A stretch of 64,000 nt of DNA from DASPKM01 sp963817075 (GTDB taxonomy: Bacteria > Bacteroidota > Bacteroidia > Chitinophagales > Chitinophagaceae), in contig CAWFMT010000007.1 of the NCBI GenBank assembly GCA_963817075.1, positions 186,001 through 250,000 on the forward strand, read 5' to 3'. The position numbers were made by a program, and so were the translations under genes. Shown here one piece after another: positions 17,643 through 26,392 of this stretch (its first letter is position 1; every line of letters begins with the position of its first letter). Below the pieces are notes generated by a model. The model was not told where the DNA came from and did not search any database. It saw nothing but the letters and a program-made list of their open reading frames with translations.

Positions 17643-18497
17643 ATGTGCTTACGTTTAATTGCCGTCCTCTTATTAAGTTCTCTTATTTTCCCATCCTGCT
17701 TCACTAGATGGGTAATGTCTGAGAAGGAAGTGAAACAACATTACGCAGACAGGGAAGTAAAACCAACATTTTTCACCATCAGGAATGATTCCATAGAACT
17801 TTTTTGCGCTACCACTGGCATTGATACATTGCCACCGTTACTATTGATCCATGGTGCACCTGGAGGATGGTTCAGCGGAATTGGTATCCTTGATGATCCA
17901 GACCTGCAAAAGAAATTTCACATCATTGCTGTGGACCGAATAGGCTATGGAAAATCAAAGTATAAAAAACGCAGGAAGCCAGTTACCTCAATCGAAATGC
18001 AGGCAACAGCAATCCACGAATCCCTACGATTAAATCGTTCATTTAAGCCGGCAGTTGTATATGGCACATCCTATGGAGCTCCCATTGCGGCAAGAATGAT
18101 AACGCGCTATCCCGGTGATTTCTCCCATTTGGTGATGGTTGGAGGAGCAATTGATCCAGAGCAGGAGAAATTCTGGTGGTTTCATCGGTACGCGAATGGT
18201 CTCTTCGTGCGGCTGGCAATGCCCAGGTTCATCAACACCGCTTCAGCTGAAAAATTTGCACATATTTCTGAGCTGCAAAAAATACTTCCTTTCTGGAAAG
18301 ATATTCGAGTGCCAGTTACCGTCATTCACGGGTCGGAAGACAATATTGTGCCGGTTACAAACCTTGATTTTGCACGAACACAATTGAAAGGAACCAAGGC
18401 TATTTTCATTCTTGCAGAAGGATCAGGACACCTGGTCAGGAGATCAAATCCACAACTCATAAAACACATATTGATGCAGATTGCAGCCGAGCGCTAA
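17643..18497 (+). CDS. Alpha/beta hydrolase lipoprotein
   Basis: 284 residues. The N-terminus MCLRLIAVLLLSSLIFPSC is a lipoprotein signal, so the enzyme is probably anchored in the envelope. It has the oxyanion segment HGAPGGW, the nucleophile elbow GTSYGA with Ser143, an Asp in HGSEDNIVP and the catalytic His in GSGHLVRRS. This is a complete Ser-Asp-His hydrolase of the general alpha/beta fold. The substrate is not predictable. Transcribed in the same direction as the patatin-like gene, but a repeat lies between. Confidence 0.87.
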   Translation: MCLRLIAVLLLSSLIFPSCFTRWVMSEKEVKQHYADREVKPTFFTIRNDSIELFCATTGIDTLPPLLLIHGAPGGWFSGIGILDDPDLQKKFHIIAVDRIGYGKSKYKKRRKPVTSIEMQATAIHESLRLNRSFKPAVVYGTSYGAPIAARMITRYPGDFSHLVMVGGAIDPEQEKFWWFHRYANGLFVRLAMPRFINTASAEKFAHISELQKILPFWKDIRVPVTVIHGSEDNIVPVTNLDFARTQLKGTKAIFILAEGSGHLVRRSNPQLIKHILMQIAAER

Positions 18498-18644
18498 CCG
18501 CAATGAAACCCTTCAACTGGCTAAAGGCTGTGAGCCGCTTATAGTTACAGGGCGGTTAATTTTGAAAATTATTCGCCATATAATGGAAAAAAAGTATTTT
18601 TTTTGTGCTGTTAAACAATTTTCGTCAAAGCTCATCTAACTGAG

Positions 18645-18770
18645 ATGCAAAAAAACCTGACCATATCAATCGCTCCGATGGCTGATGCCACGACTAAGCG
18701 TTGGGTTTTTGTTCCGAACATCTTCGGGATTTCTCCATTCCGTTCTATTCCCTTTTGGGTACGACGTTGA
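18645..18770 (+). CDS. Possible 41-residue leader ORF upstream of arginine operon
   Basis: An ATG at 18645 opens a 41-codon frame ending in ...PFWVRR followed by TGA at 18768-18770. It lies in the otherwise gene-free 372-bp gap (18498-18869) before the arginine operon. Ending in two arginine codons just before two inverted repeats is what an arginine-sensing leader peptide would look like, but coding is not proven. A longer frame on the opposite strand covers the same bases. Confidence 0.25.
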   Translation: MQKNLTISIAPMADATTKRWVFVPNIFGISPFRSIPFWVRR

Positions 18771-18790
18771 TACTCTCCTACCATACTCAT

Positions 18791-18840
18791 CATTACAGCT
18801 ATTGTAATGACCATCGTATTCACAATGGAATAACCATTGT
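18791..18840. promoter_or_regulatory. Two 19-bp inverted repeats before the arginine operon
   Basis: CATTACA-N5-TGTAATG (18791-18809) and ACAATGG-N5-CCATTGT (18822-18840) are perfect 7-bp inverted repeats. Their centres are 31 bp apart, about three helical turns. They sit 30-80 bp upstream of the chosen start of the first arginine gene. They could be operators or RNA hairpins. Neither matches the E. coli ARG box. Confidence 0.45.
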
Positions 18841-18869
18841 TCTTTATCAATCTTAGTTATGATAGAAAA

Positions 18870-19574
18870 ATGCAAACACAAAATCAATTTAATATACTCA
18901 TTGCTAACGACAGCCACCTGAGCTTCGCTCAGATCATCTGTGATGAAATGGCTTCATCGGCCCAGGCAAGAGGAACCGGAATCGCCAAGCGAACTCCGGA
19001 ATATATCCAGGAAAAGATCCGGGAAGGAAAAGCAGTTATTGCCTTCAGCCAGGATGGAATATGGGCTGGATTCTGCTACATTGAAACCTGGTCGCACGGT
19101 GAATACGTTGCCAATTCAGGTTTGATTGTAGCTCCTGCCTTTCGTAAAGGCGGACTTGCCAGAGCAATCAAGAAAAAGATATTTGAGCTGAGTCGCCAGA
19201 AATATCCTGACGCCAAGATCTTTGGACTTACAACCGGTCTGGCAGTAATGAAGATCAATAGCGAACTGGGATACGAGCCCGTTACTTATTCGGAACTCAC
19301 CCAGGATGAAGCTTTCTGGGCTGGCTGCAAGAGCTGCGTGAATTATGAAATCCTCATGGGGAAGGACAGAAAGAATTGCCTGTGCACAGGAATGTTGTAC
19401 GACCCAAAGGATCATTACCAGCCTGAAGAAACCAAAGAATTCTTCGACAAAAAAAAGAATGTATTTGAGCGACTGATTCGAAGTAAGCAATGGAAACTTC
19501 TTCAGCCTTTCTTAAAGAAGGAAAGAACAGGCGGCTCCAAAAAATCGCTTCTGAGTTACTTTTTTAATCTTTAA
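18870..19574 (+). CDS. GNAT N-acetyltransferase, probable ArgA-type glutamate N-acyltransferase
   Basis: 234 residues from ATG 18870 (a TTG at 18837 is the alternative). The GNAT core has a beta-strand LIVAPAFRKGGLARAI with the acyl-CoA pyrophosphate loop RKGGLA, then LTTGLAVMKINSELGYEPV. A C-terminal extension holds several Cys (AGCKSCVNYE, NCLCTGM) and a basic tail. It leads a complete arginine operon that has no other glutamate N-acetyltransferase (no argA, no argJ), so it most likely makes the N-acyl-glutamate that starts the pathway. The acyl group may be acetyl or succinyl; see ArgF'. Confidence 0.8.
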   Translation: MQTQNQFNILIANDSHLSFAQIICDEMASSAQARGTGIAKRTPEYIQEKIREGKAVIAFSQDGIWAGFCYIETWSHGEYVANSGLIVAPAFRKGGLARAIKKKIFELSRQKYPDAKIFGLTTGLAVMKINSELGYEPVTYSELTQDEAFWAGCKSCVNYEILMGKDRKNCLCTGMLYDPKDHYQPEETKEFFDKKKNVFERLIRSKQWKLLQPFLKKERTGGSKKSLLSYFFNL

Positions 19575-19578
19575 ATCG

Positions 19579-20013
19579 ATGCAACAGGTAACAGAAAGGC
19601 TAGAGGCCCTTGTGAATGAATACACGGGCAAGTTGAAGAATTTATCAGATGCGGAATTTGAATCCAGAACTGCCCCAGGAAAGTGGAGCAAGAAAGAAAT
19701 ATTAGGTCACCTGGTGGATTCTGCCCAGAATAATATTCAGCGTTTCGTAAGAGCCCAGTATGAAGAAGTTCCACATATAGTTTACCAACAGGACACCTGG
19801 GTGAAACTTCAGAAATACGATCACTATAAACCTGAGGACCTGATTCTTCTTTGGAATCTTTTGAACAGGCACATTATACTTGTTCTCAATTCCATGGAAA
19901 AAGATATGTACGGCAGGAAATGTCTCACCACAGAGAAGGAGCAGACAATTGAGTTTCTTGCGAATGATTACGTAGACCATCATATCCATCACCTTAAGCA
20001 AATTTTTAATTAA
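19579..20013 (+). CDS. DinB-like metal-binding four-helix protein
   Basis: 144 residues, DinB_2 type. His residues at ILGHLVDSA and YVDHHIHHLKQIF would supply the metal triad of the DinB/YfiT fold, and WSKKEILGHL is the usual entry. It begins 4 nt after the acetyltransferase stop and overlaps the argG start by 1 nt (TAATG), so it is translationally linked to the arginine operon. Members of the fold include metal hydrolases and bacillithiol- or mycothiol-dependent transferases. Why it sits in the operon is unknown. Confidence 0.85.
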   Translation: MQQVTERLEALVNEYTGKLKNLSDAEFESRTAPGKWSKKEILGHLVDSAQNNIQRFVRAQYEEVPHIVYQQDTWVKLQKYDHYKPEDLILLWNLLNRHIILVLNSMEKDMYGRKCLTTEKEQTIEFLANDYVDHHIHHLKQIFN

Positions 20014-21215
20014 TGAAGAAAGTTGTACTTGGATTTAGCGGTGGACTTGATACCTCATATTGCGTGAAATATCTCACTGAGGAAAAAGGATATGAAGTTC
20101 ACAGCATTATTGTGAATACTGGTGGTTTCACTCACGAGGAATTGCAGGAAATTGAAGCACATGCATATAAACTTGGAGTGAAAACTCATACCAGTGTCAA
20201 TGCAGTGAAAAGTTATTACGATAGCATTATTAAATACCTCATTTACGGAAATGTCCTTAAGAATAATACCTACCCTTTAAGTGTAAGCGCAGAAAGATTG
20301 ATCCAGGCTCTCCACATTGCCGAACATGCTCAAACTTTACACGCGGATGCAGTTGCGCACGGAAGCACCGGGGCAGGTAACGACCAGGTAAGGTTTGATA
20401 TGATATTCCATATTATGATCCCCGGAATTGAGATCATTACTCCTATCAGGGACCTTCGATTAAGCAGAGAGGAAGAGATCGTTTATTTGAAAGAAAAGGG
20501 TGTAGAAATGAATTTTGAAAAAGCCGCCTATTCAATCAATAAAGGACTCTGGGGAACCAGCGTGGGTGGAAGAGAAACACTTTCTTCAAAAGGAATACTT
20601 CCTGAAGAGGCCTGGCCCACACAGGTCAGTAATTCAGAACCTCAGGAAGCAGTATTGCATTTTGAAAAGGGAGAACTGAAAAAAATAAACGATAAGAAAT
20701 TTGATCATCCTTCTGAAGCCATTCAATTTCTTCAATCAATAGCAGGACCATATGGCATCGGCAGGGATATACATGTTGGTGACACGATCATCGGTATAAA
20801 AGGCAGGGTTGGATTTGAAGCTGCAGCACCCATGATCATTCTCAAAGCACATCATGCACTAGAAAAGCATGTGCTAACCAAATGGCAATTGAACTTGAAA
20901 GACCAATTGGCGCAGTTTTACGGCAATTGGCTGCATGAAGGGCAAATACTGGATCCTGTAATGAGAGATATCGAAGCATTTTTTGAAAAAACACAGAGAC
21001 AGGTTTCAGGTGATGTATTTGTACAACTCCTTCCCTATCGTTTTCAGATCATAGGAATTGAATCTCCATATGATCTCATGAGCAGCAAATTTGGAAAATA
21101 CGGTGAGATGAATACTGGTTGGAGCGGAGATGATGTGAGAGGTTTCAGCAAAATTTTTGGCAATCAGACTTCCATCTACCATCAGGTAAAATCTACAACA
21201 GATGGCAAGGATTAA
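20013..21215 (+). CDS. argG: Argininosuccinate synthase
   Basis: 400 residues. The N-terminal ATP pyrophosphatase loop GFSGGLDTS lies at 7-15. HGSTGAGNDQVRFD and SINKGLWGTSVGGRE are signature segments for citrulline and aspartate binding. It condenses citrulline and aspartate with ATP, the penultimate arginine step. In this pathway citrulline arises after deacylation of acyl-citrulline. The 3' end overlaps argC by 14 nt. Confidence 0.96.
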   Translation: MKKVVLGFSGGLDTSYCVKYLTEEKGYEVHSIIVNTGGFTHEELQEIEAHAYKLGVKTHTSVNAVKSYYDSIIKYLIYGNVLKNNTYPLSVSAERLIQALHIAEHAQTLHADAVAHGSTGAGNDQVRFDMIFHIMIPGIEIITPIRDLRLSREEEIVYLKEKGVEMNFEKAAYSINKGLWGTSVGGRETLSSKGILPEEAWPTQVSNSEPQEAVLHFEKGELKKINDKKFDHPSEAIQFLQSIAGPYGIGRDIHVGDTIIGIKGRVGFEAAAPMIILKAHHALEKHVLTKWQLNLKDQLAQFYGNWLHEGQILDPVMRDIEAFFEKTQRQVSGDVFVQLLPYRFQIIGIESPYDLMSSKFGKYGEMNTGWSGDDVRGFSKIFGNQTSIYHQVKSTTDGKD

Positions 21216-22200
21216 AGCAGGCATAATAGGAGGCGCAGGATATACTGGTGGTGAACTCATAAGGTTGCTCATTAATCATCCGCAGGTAGATATTGCATTC
21301 GTCCATAGCAAGAGCAATGCGGGCAATTTGATCAGTAGCGTGCATTCGGACCTGATAGGAGAAACTGATCTTAAATTTTCCGGAGAACTCAGCGATGCCA
21401 TCGAGATCCTTTTCTTCTGTGTGGGACATGGTGAAACAAAAAAGTTTCTTGCAGGGAATTCTTTAGCTGCTCACACCAGGGTCATTGATCTATCACAGGA
21501 TTTCAGATTAAGTTCCAATTCCACGATCAACGGCCGTGAGTTTGTATATGGTCTTCCTGAACTCAATAAGGAAAAGATCCGCTCAGCGAATAATATCGCT
21601 AATCCCGGATGCTTTGCAACTGGCCTGCAACTTGGCCTTCTTCCACTTGCGGGCGCAGGATTATTGTCGAATGTTTATGCCACAGGTATAACGGGTTCAA
21701 CGGGTGCGGGTCAGGGATTGAGCACAACCTCCCATTTCAGCTGGAGGGCGAACAATGTCCAGGCATATAAAAGCCTTACGCATCAGCATCTGAATGAAGT
21801 ACATGAATCACTTCACCAATTACAGAATAATTTTTCAAGATCACCAGATGAAAAAGATGGAATTCATTTTGTTCCGTGGAGAGGTGATTTTACGAGAGGT
21901 ATTTTCATCAGTTCCCAATTAGATTGTGATTTAGGTTTTGGGGAATTGGTTGACCTATACCAGGATTTTTATGCAGACGCCCCATTTACTTATTTGAGTC
22001 AGGAAGCAATCTTCCTTAAGCAAGTGGTGAATACAAATAAATGTGTACTGCAAATGGAGAAGGTTGGCAGCAAATTGGTAATACATTCTGCCATTGACAA
22101 CCTGCTCAAAGGCGCATCGGGACAGGCGGTTCAGAATATGAACCTGATGTTTGGATTTGATGAGTGTGCGGGGTTGAATTTGAAGGCCTCTTATTTTTGA
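21202..22200 (+). CDS. argC: N-acyl-gamma-glutamyl-phosphate reductase
   Basis: 332 residues. Rossmann opening IIGGAGYTGGELIRLL, catalytic Cys137 in NPGCFATG, and the VYATGITGSTGAGQ and HLNEV segments near the substrate site. It reduces N-acyl-glutamyl phosphate with NADPH to the semialdehyde. The start overlaps argG by 14 nt (ATG GCA AGG ATT); no better start exists since the MARIKAGIIGG N-terminus is as expected. An R1 repeat separates it from argD. Confidence 0.96.
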   Translation: MARIKAGIIGGAGYTGGELIRLLINHPQVDIAFVHSKSNAGNLISSVHSDLIGETDLKFSGELSDAIEILFFCVGHGETKKFLAGNSLAAHTRVIDLSQDFRLSSNSTINGREFVYGLPELNKEKIRSANNIANPGCFATGLQLGLLPLAGAGLLSNVYATGITGSTGAGQGLSTTSHFSWRANNVQAYKSLTHQHLNEVHESLHQLQNNFSRSPDEKDGIHFVPWRGDFTRGIFISSQLDCDLGFGELVDLYQDFYADAPFTYLSQEAIFLKQVVNTNKCVLQMEKVGSKLVIHSAIDNLLKGASGQAVQNMNLMFGFDECAGLNLKASYF

Positions 22201-22203
22201 TCT

Positions 22204-22254
22204 AATCGCAAGAACCCTGGCGAAACTTTGCGCCCTGGCGTCTTTGCGGTTAAG
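22204..22254. repeat. R1 palindromic repeat, copy 3 (short)
   Basis: A shortened copy: AATCGCAAGAACCCTGGCG, then GCGTCTTTGCGGTTAAG on the right. It lies inside the arginine operon between argC and argD. Confidence 0.8.
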
Positions 22255-22290
22255 TCTTACTGATCTTGAATATTAAACTTTCTAACAAGT

Positions 22291-23469
22291 ATGAAACTTT
22301 TCGATGTATATCCTCTCAACGACATCACCATTGTGAAAGCCCTCGGCTCCTACGTTTGGGATGAAAACGGTGTTCAATACCTTGACATGTACGGCGGGCA
22401 CGCTGTCATCAGCATAGGTCACACACATCCACATTGGGTTGAAAGAATAAAGGATCAGCTTCAGCAGATAGCATTTTATTCAAATTCTGTCCGAATTCCA
22501 ATTCAACAGGAACTGGCAAATAAACTTGAACAGCTCAGTGGAAAGACTGGCTACCAACTATTCCTTTGCAACAGTGGAGCTGAGGCCAATGAAAATGCTC
22601 TGAAGCTCGCTTCATTTCATAATGGCAGAAAAAAAATAATTGCATTTAAGAAATCTTTTCACGGGAGAACTTCCCTTGCAGTGGCCGTAACCGATAATCC
22701 AAATATTGTAGCACCCGTCAATGAAACTGAAAATGTGATCTTCCTGCCTTTCAATGATGAGCAGGCCCTTGAAGATTGTTTTGCCAAGAACGGAAACGAA
22801 ATATCTTCTGTTATCATTGAAGGCATTCAAGGGGTCGGAGGAATCAACCTGGCTTCAGAATCCTTCCTTAAAAAAATCAAGGACCTCTGCGTGCAGCATG
22901 GAGCTGTTTACATAGCAGACAGTATTCAGTGCGGATATGGAAGAAGTGGAAAATTTTTCTCCCATGATTACGCAGGAGTAGATGCGGATATCTATACGAT
23001 GGCAAAGGGCATGGGAAATGGATTTCCTGTTGCTGGAATTCTTATTGCTCCTCATTTCAAACCAAAACATGGAATGCTTGGTACCACATTCGGTGGAAAT
23101 CATCTTGCCTGCGCAGCTGCCCTTGGAGTATTAGAAGTGCTGGAGAAAGAAAATCTAATTGAGCAGGCCAGGCAACGTGGAATGTATCTCATCAACAGGC
23201 TGAAAAAGATCGATGGGTTGGAAAATGTTCGGGGCAAGGGATTAATTATAGGATTTGATGTGGCTGAAGAGTTGAAAGACCTAAAGAAGAATCTCCTTTT
23301 CAATCAAAACATTTTTACTGGCGAAGCAAAGCCAAATGTAATCAGGCTGCTTCCTTCCCTGGCAATTTCAAGAAAACAGGTGGATGAATTTCTTGATGCT
23401 CTTGAGGATGAGATCCATCAAATGCGAAATCCTCAACCTAAAGAAGGAAATGTAGAAGTGGCCCAATAA
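22291..23469 (+). CDS. argD: Acyl-ornithine aminotransferase
   Basis: 392 residues, class III PLP aminotransferase. It has LCNSGAEANENALKLA, a PLP Asp in YIADSIQCGYGRSG and the Schiff-base Lys239 in YTMAKGMGNGFPVAG, followed by TTFGGNHLACAAA. It converts N-acyl-glutamate semialdehyde to N-acyl-ornithine with glutamate. It stands in the middle of the arginine operon, 90 bp after argC, with an R1 repeat in the gap. Confidence 0.95.
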   Translation: MKLFDVYPLNDITIVKALGSYVWDENGVQYLDMYGGHAVISIGHTHPHWVERIKDQLQQIAFYSNSVRIPIQQELANKLEQLSGKTGYQLFLCNSGAEANENALKLASFHNGRKKIIAFKKSFHGRTSLAVAVTDNPNIVAPVNETENVIFLPFNDEQALEDCFAKNGNEISSVIIEGIQGVGGINLASESFLKKIKDLCVQHGAVYIADSIQCGYGRSGKFFSHDYAGVDADIYTMAKGMGNGFPVAGILIAPHFKPKHGMLGTTFGGNHLACAAALGVLEVLEKENLIEQARQRGMYLINRLKKIDGLENVRGKGLIIGFDVAEELKDLKKNLLFNQNIFTGEAKPNVIRLLPSLAISRKQVDEFLDALEDEIHQMRNPQPKEGNVEVAQ

Positions 23470-23551
23470 AACTTTGTTCACATTCTAAGTAGGTTTTTAA
23501 TCCGTTCTCGCAATTCTGTTATTACGCGAAATAATTAAACCAACAATAACC

Positions 23552-24511
23552 TTGAAGCAATTCATTTCTGTTCACGATGCCGGCAACATCAATGCTCTTG
23601 TTGAAAGTGCATTGACGTACAAAAAGGAGCCTTTGAAGGACCTGAAACTCGGCTCAGATAAGCGTATTGGATTGTTATTCCTGAATCCCAGTATGCGAAC
23701 CAGGCTGAGTACCCAGATTGCTGCAAGGAATCTTGGAATGGAAGCCCTGGTTTTCAATGTTGGCCATGAAGGATGGACATTGGAATTTGAAGAAGAAGCC
23801 ATCATGAGCGGAAATACCGTTGAGCATGTAAAGGATGCTGCGCCGGTCATGGGAAAATATTTCGACATACTTTGTATTCGCACTTTTCCCTCGCTTAAAA
23901 ATCGAGAGGACGATTATAGTGAATTGTATATACAACAATTCATCAGGTATGCAGGTGTTCCAGTAGTCAGCCTTGAGAGTTCAACACTGCATCCTCTTCA
24001 GAGCCTTACTGATGTAATCACAATAAAGGAAAATCTTTCAGAGATACGAATCGCTAAGCCAAAGATCGTCCTGACATGGGCGCCTCATGTAAAACCTTTG
24101 CCGCAATGCGTTCCAAATAGTTTTTCAGAATGGATCAATGCCTGGGGAGAAGCAGAATTTGTTATAACTCATCCTGAAGATTATGAGCTTGATCCCAGGT
24201 TCACTTCCGGAGCTACCCTAACTCACGACCAGGATGCCGCATTGAAAAATGCAGATTTTGTGTATGTAAAAAACTGGAGTACCTACAATGATTATGGAAG
24301 AATTTATTGCAATGACCCGGAATGGATGTTAACTACTGAAAAACTCAGCCTCACAAACAATGCAAAGGTGATGCATTGCCTGCCTGTAAGAAGAAATGTG
24401 GAACTGAGCGATGAAGTTCTTGACGGTCCAAACAGCATCGTAACTCAACAGGCATCAAATCGCATCTGGGCAGCACAGGCAGTGCTATCGGAGATATTGA
24501 AAAATAATTAA
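23552..24511 (+). CDS. N-acyl-ornithine carbamoyltransferase (ArgF'), probably succinyl-specific
   Basis: 319 residues from a TTG start (no ATG in frame upstream; the MKQFISVHDAGN opening aligns with the Bacteroides fragilis enzyme). Carbamoyl-phosphate loop SMRTRLST at 47-54, then NVGHEGWTLEFE, VVSLESSTLHPLQSL, MTWAPH-type TWAPHVKPLPQ and MHCLPVRRN. These are features of the acetyl/succinyl-ornithine branch, not classical ornithine transcarbamylase. Residue 90 (MSGNTVEHV) is Val where Xanthomonas acetyl-specific enzyme has Glu92 and B. fragilis succinyl-specific enzyme has Pro90. By published mutagenesis as I recall it, Val there gives succinyl-ornithine activity. It overlaps argB by 1 nt. 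Confidence 0.93.
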   Translation: MKQFISVHDAGNINALVESALTYKKEPLKDLKLGSDKRIGLLFLNPSMRTRLSTQIAARNLGMEALVFNVGHEGWTLEFEEEAIMSGNTVEHVKDAAPVMGKYFDILCIRTFPSLKNREDDYSELYIQQFIRYAGVPVVSLESSTLHPLQSLTDVITIKENLSEIRIAKPKIVLTWAPHVKPLPQCVPNSFSEWINAWGEAEFVITHPEDYELDPRFTSGATLTHDQDAALKNADFVYVKNWSTYNDYGRIYCNDPEWMLTTEKLSLTNNAKVMHCLPVRRNVELSDEVLDGPNSIVTQQASNRIWAAQAVLSEILKNN

Positions 24512-25296
24512 TGGAAAAACTTCTTGTCATAAAGATTGGTGGAAGCATCATTGATGATGAAGAGGAGCTCCGTTCGTTCATAAAAGAATTCGCAACAATA
24601 TCAACTAAGAAGATATTGGTGCATGGTGGAGGTAAACTGGCAACAAAACTCGCGGATCAACTTGGGATCAAACAGGAATTGGTCGAGGGAAGAAGAATAA
24701 CAGATGCAGAAACCTTGAAGATTGTTGTGATGGTTTATGCGGGGCACATCAATAAACAGATCGTATCCCTTCTTCAGGCATCGGGTTGCAAAGCCGTTGG
24801 TATTTGCGGGGCCGATGGAAATGCGATAGAGGCACATAAACGCATTCACCCAACTATCGATTATGGATTTGTTGGAGACATAGATAAGATCAACCTTACA
24901 TTTCTTGAGAACATTTTAACTGGAAATGATGCAATCGTAATAGCACCGATCACCCATGATATGCGGGGACAGTTGCTGAACACTAATGCCGATACCATTG
25001 CTCAGGAAATTGCGAAATCTTTCAGCAGGGATTACGATGTTGAATTGGTTTACACTTTTGAAAAGAATGGAGTGCTCTTAAATATAAACGATGAGAATTC
25101 CGTAATCAAACGAATTAATCCCGTATCCTATCAAGACCTAAAGTCAAAACAGGCAATTTTTGCCGGAATGATCCCGAAGCTTGATAATGCGTTTGCAGCA
25201 TTGAGCAGCGGGGTAGGTAAAGTTGTCATTGGGAAAGCTGAAAAACTACAGCAATTAATAGCCGGACATGCGGGTACAACAATCATCAATGAATGA
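24511..25296 (+). CDS. argB: N-acyl-glutamate kinase
   Basis: 261 residues, amino-acid kinase fold. KIGGSIIDD at 8-16, VHGGGKLATKLA, GRRITDAETL and LNTNADTIAQEIA are the ATP and substrate motifs of the ArgB family. It phosphorylates N-acetyl- or N-succinyl-glutamate. The start overlaps the ArgF' stop by 1 nt and the 3' end overlaps the next gene by 8 nt, so translation is coupled. Confidence 0.95.
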   Translation: MEKLLVIKIGGSIIDDEEELRSFIKEFATISTKKILVHGGGKLATKLADQLGIKQELVEGRRITDAETLKIVVMVYAGHINKQIVSLLQASGCKAVGICGADGNAIEAHKRIHPTIDYGFVGDIDKINLTFLENILTGNDAIVIAPITHDMRGQLLNTNADTIAQEIAKSFSRDYDVELVYTFEKNGVLLNINDENSVIKRINPVSYQDLKSKQAIFAGMIPKLDNAFAALSSGVGKVVIGKAEKLQQLIAGHAGTTIINE

Positions 25297-26392
25297 AGGA
25301 AATCTATCTGAGATTTCAAATGATGCGATCCAACTCCTGAAGAACTTGATCGCTACTCCTTCATTTAGCAGAGAAGAAGATCAGACTGCCACCCTGATCA
25401 CTGATTTCCTGAAATCAAAGAACATTAATCCCAACAGAACTCTGAACAATGTATGGGCAGTAAATCAGGAATTTGATCCAGGTAAGCCAACTGTTTTATT
25501 GAATTCTCATCATGATACAGTCAAGCCAAATAAGCGCTACACAAATGATCCTTTCTCACCAATTGAGAAAGACGGTAAGCTTTTCGGACTTGGCAGCAAT
25601 GATGCTGGCGGATCCCTCGTCTCCCTGATCTCAACGTTTATTTACTTTTCGAAGAGACAGGACCTCAAGTACAATCTTATCATCGCTGCCACCGCCGAAG
25701 AGGAAATTTCAGGACCCAACGGGATTGAAGCGCTTCTTTCTTCTGAAGAATTTTTGGAACAGACAGGAAATGGGAATTACAAGGATTGGACAGGTATTGT
25801 TGGAGAACCAACACAAATGCAGATGGCAGTGGCCGAAAGAGGTTTGCTTGTTATGGATTGCATCGCACATGGCAAGGCTGGTCATGCCGCAAGAAGTGAG
25901 GGTGAAAATGCTCTATATCGCGCTTTAAAAGATATTGACTGGTTTCAGCATTTTCAATTTGAAAAAACTTCGCCCTTGCTTGGACCAGTTAAGATGACGG
26001 TGACTTCGATCAATACTGAGAATAAAGCTCATAATGTTGTGCCATCAGAATGCAGCTTCATAGTTGATTCGCGAATCAATGAGCTATATACTTTTGAAGA
26101 GATACTGGATATCATCCGTGCTAATGTGACGAGTGAGGTAAAACCAAGAAGCACAAGGATGCGTTCAACCAGTATTCCTTTGCATCACCCTCTTGTATTG
26201 GCCGGACAAGATCTTGGAAGATCATACTATGGATCTCCAACAACATCGGATAAGGCCCTCATGCCATTTGCTACCTTGAAGATTGGTCCCGGAGATTCTG
26301 CCAGAAGTCATACTGCTGATGAATATATTTATGCTGATGAAATCCGTGATGGAATTCAATTATATATCCAGCTCCTAAACAAATTGCTATGA
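25289..26392 (+). CDS. M20 family deacylase, ArgE-like (acyl-citrulline/ornithine deacylase)
   Basis: About 367 residues from ATG 25289; an ATG at 25268 is possible but lies deeper inside argB. Metal ligands of the M20 di-zinc peptidase are visible: HHDTVKP, GSNDAGGSL (Asp), the catalytic Glu pair ATAEEEISGPNG, VGEPTQ and the distal His in RSHTADEY. Placed between argB and argH it should remove the acyl group from N-acyl-citrulline, the step needed in the ArgF' pathway. It overlaps argH by 4 nt (ATGA). Confidence 0.92.
   Translation: MNEGNLSEISNDAIQLLKNLIATPSFSREEDQTATLITDFLKSKNINPNRTLNNVWAVNQEFDPGKPTVLLNSHHDTVKPNKRYTNDPFSPIEKDGKLFGLGSNDAGGSLVSLISTFIYFSKRQDLKYNLIIAATAEEEISGPNGIEALLSSEEFLEQTGNGNYKDWTGIVGEPTQMQMAVAERGLLVMDCIAHGKAGHAARSEGENALYRALKDIDWFQHFQFEKTSPLLGPVKMTVTSINTENKAHNVVPSECSFIVDSRINELYTFEEILDIIRANVTSEVKPRSTRMRSTSIPLHHPLVLAGQDLGRSYYGSPTTSDKALMPFATLKIGPGDSARSHTADEYIYADEIRDGIQLYIQLLNKLL

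Noticed and set aside
18632..18850. 72-codon minus-strand ORF before the arginine operon
   Set aside because: It lacks any family feature and lies antisense to the probable leader; no partner gene follows it.
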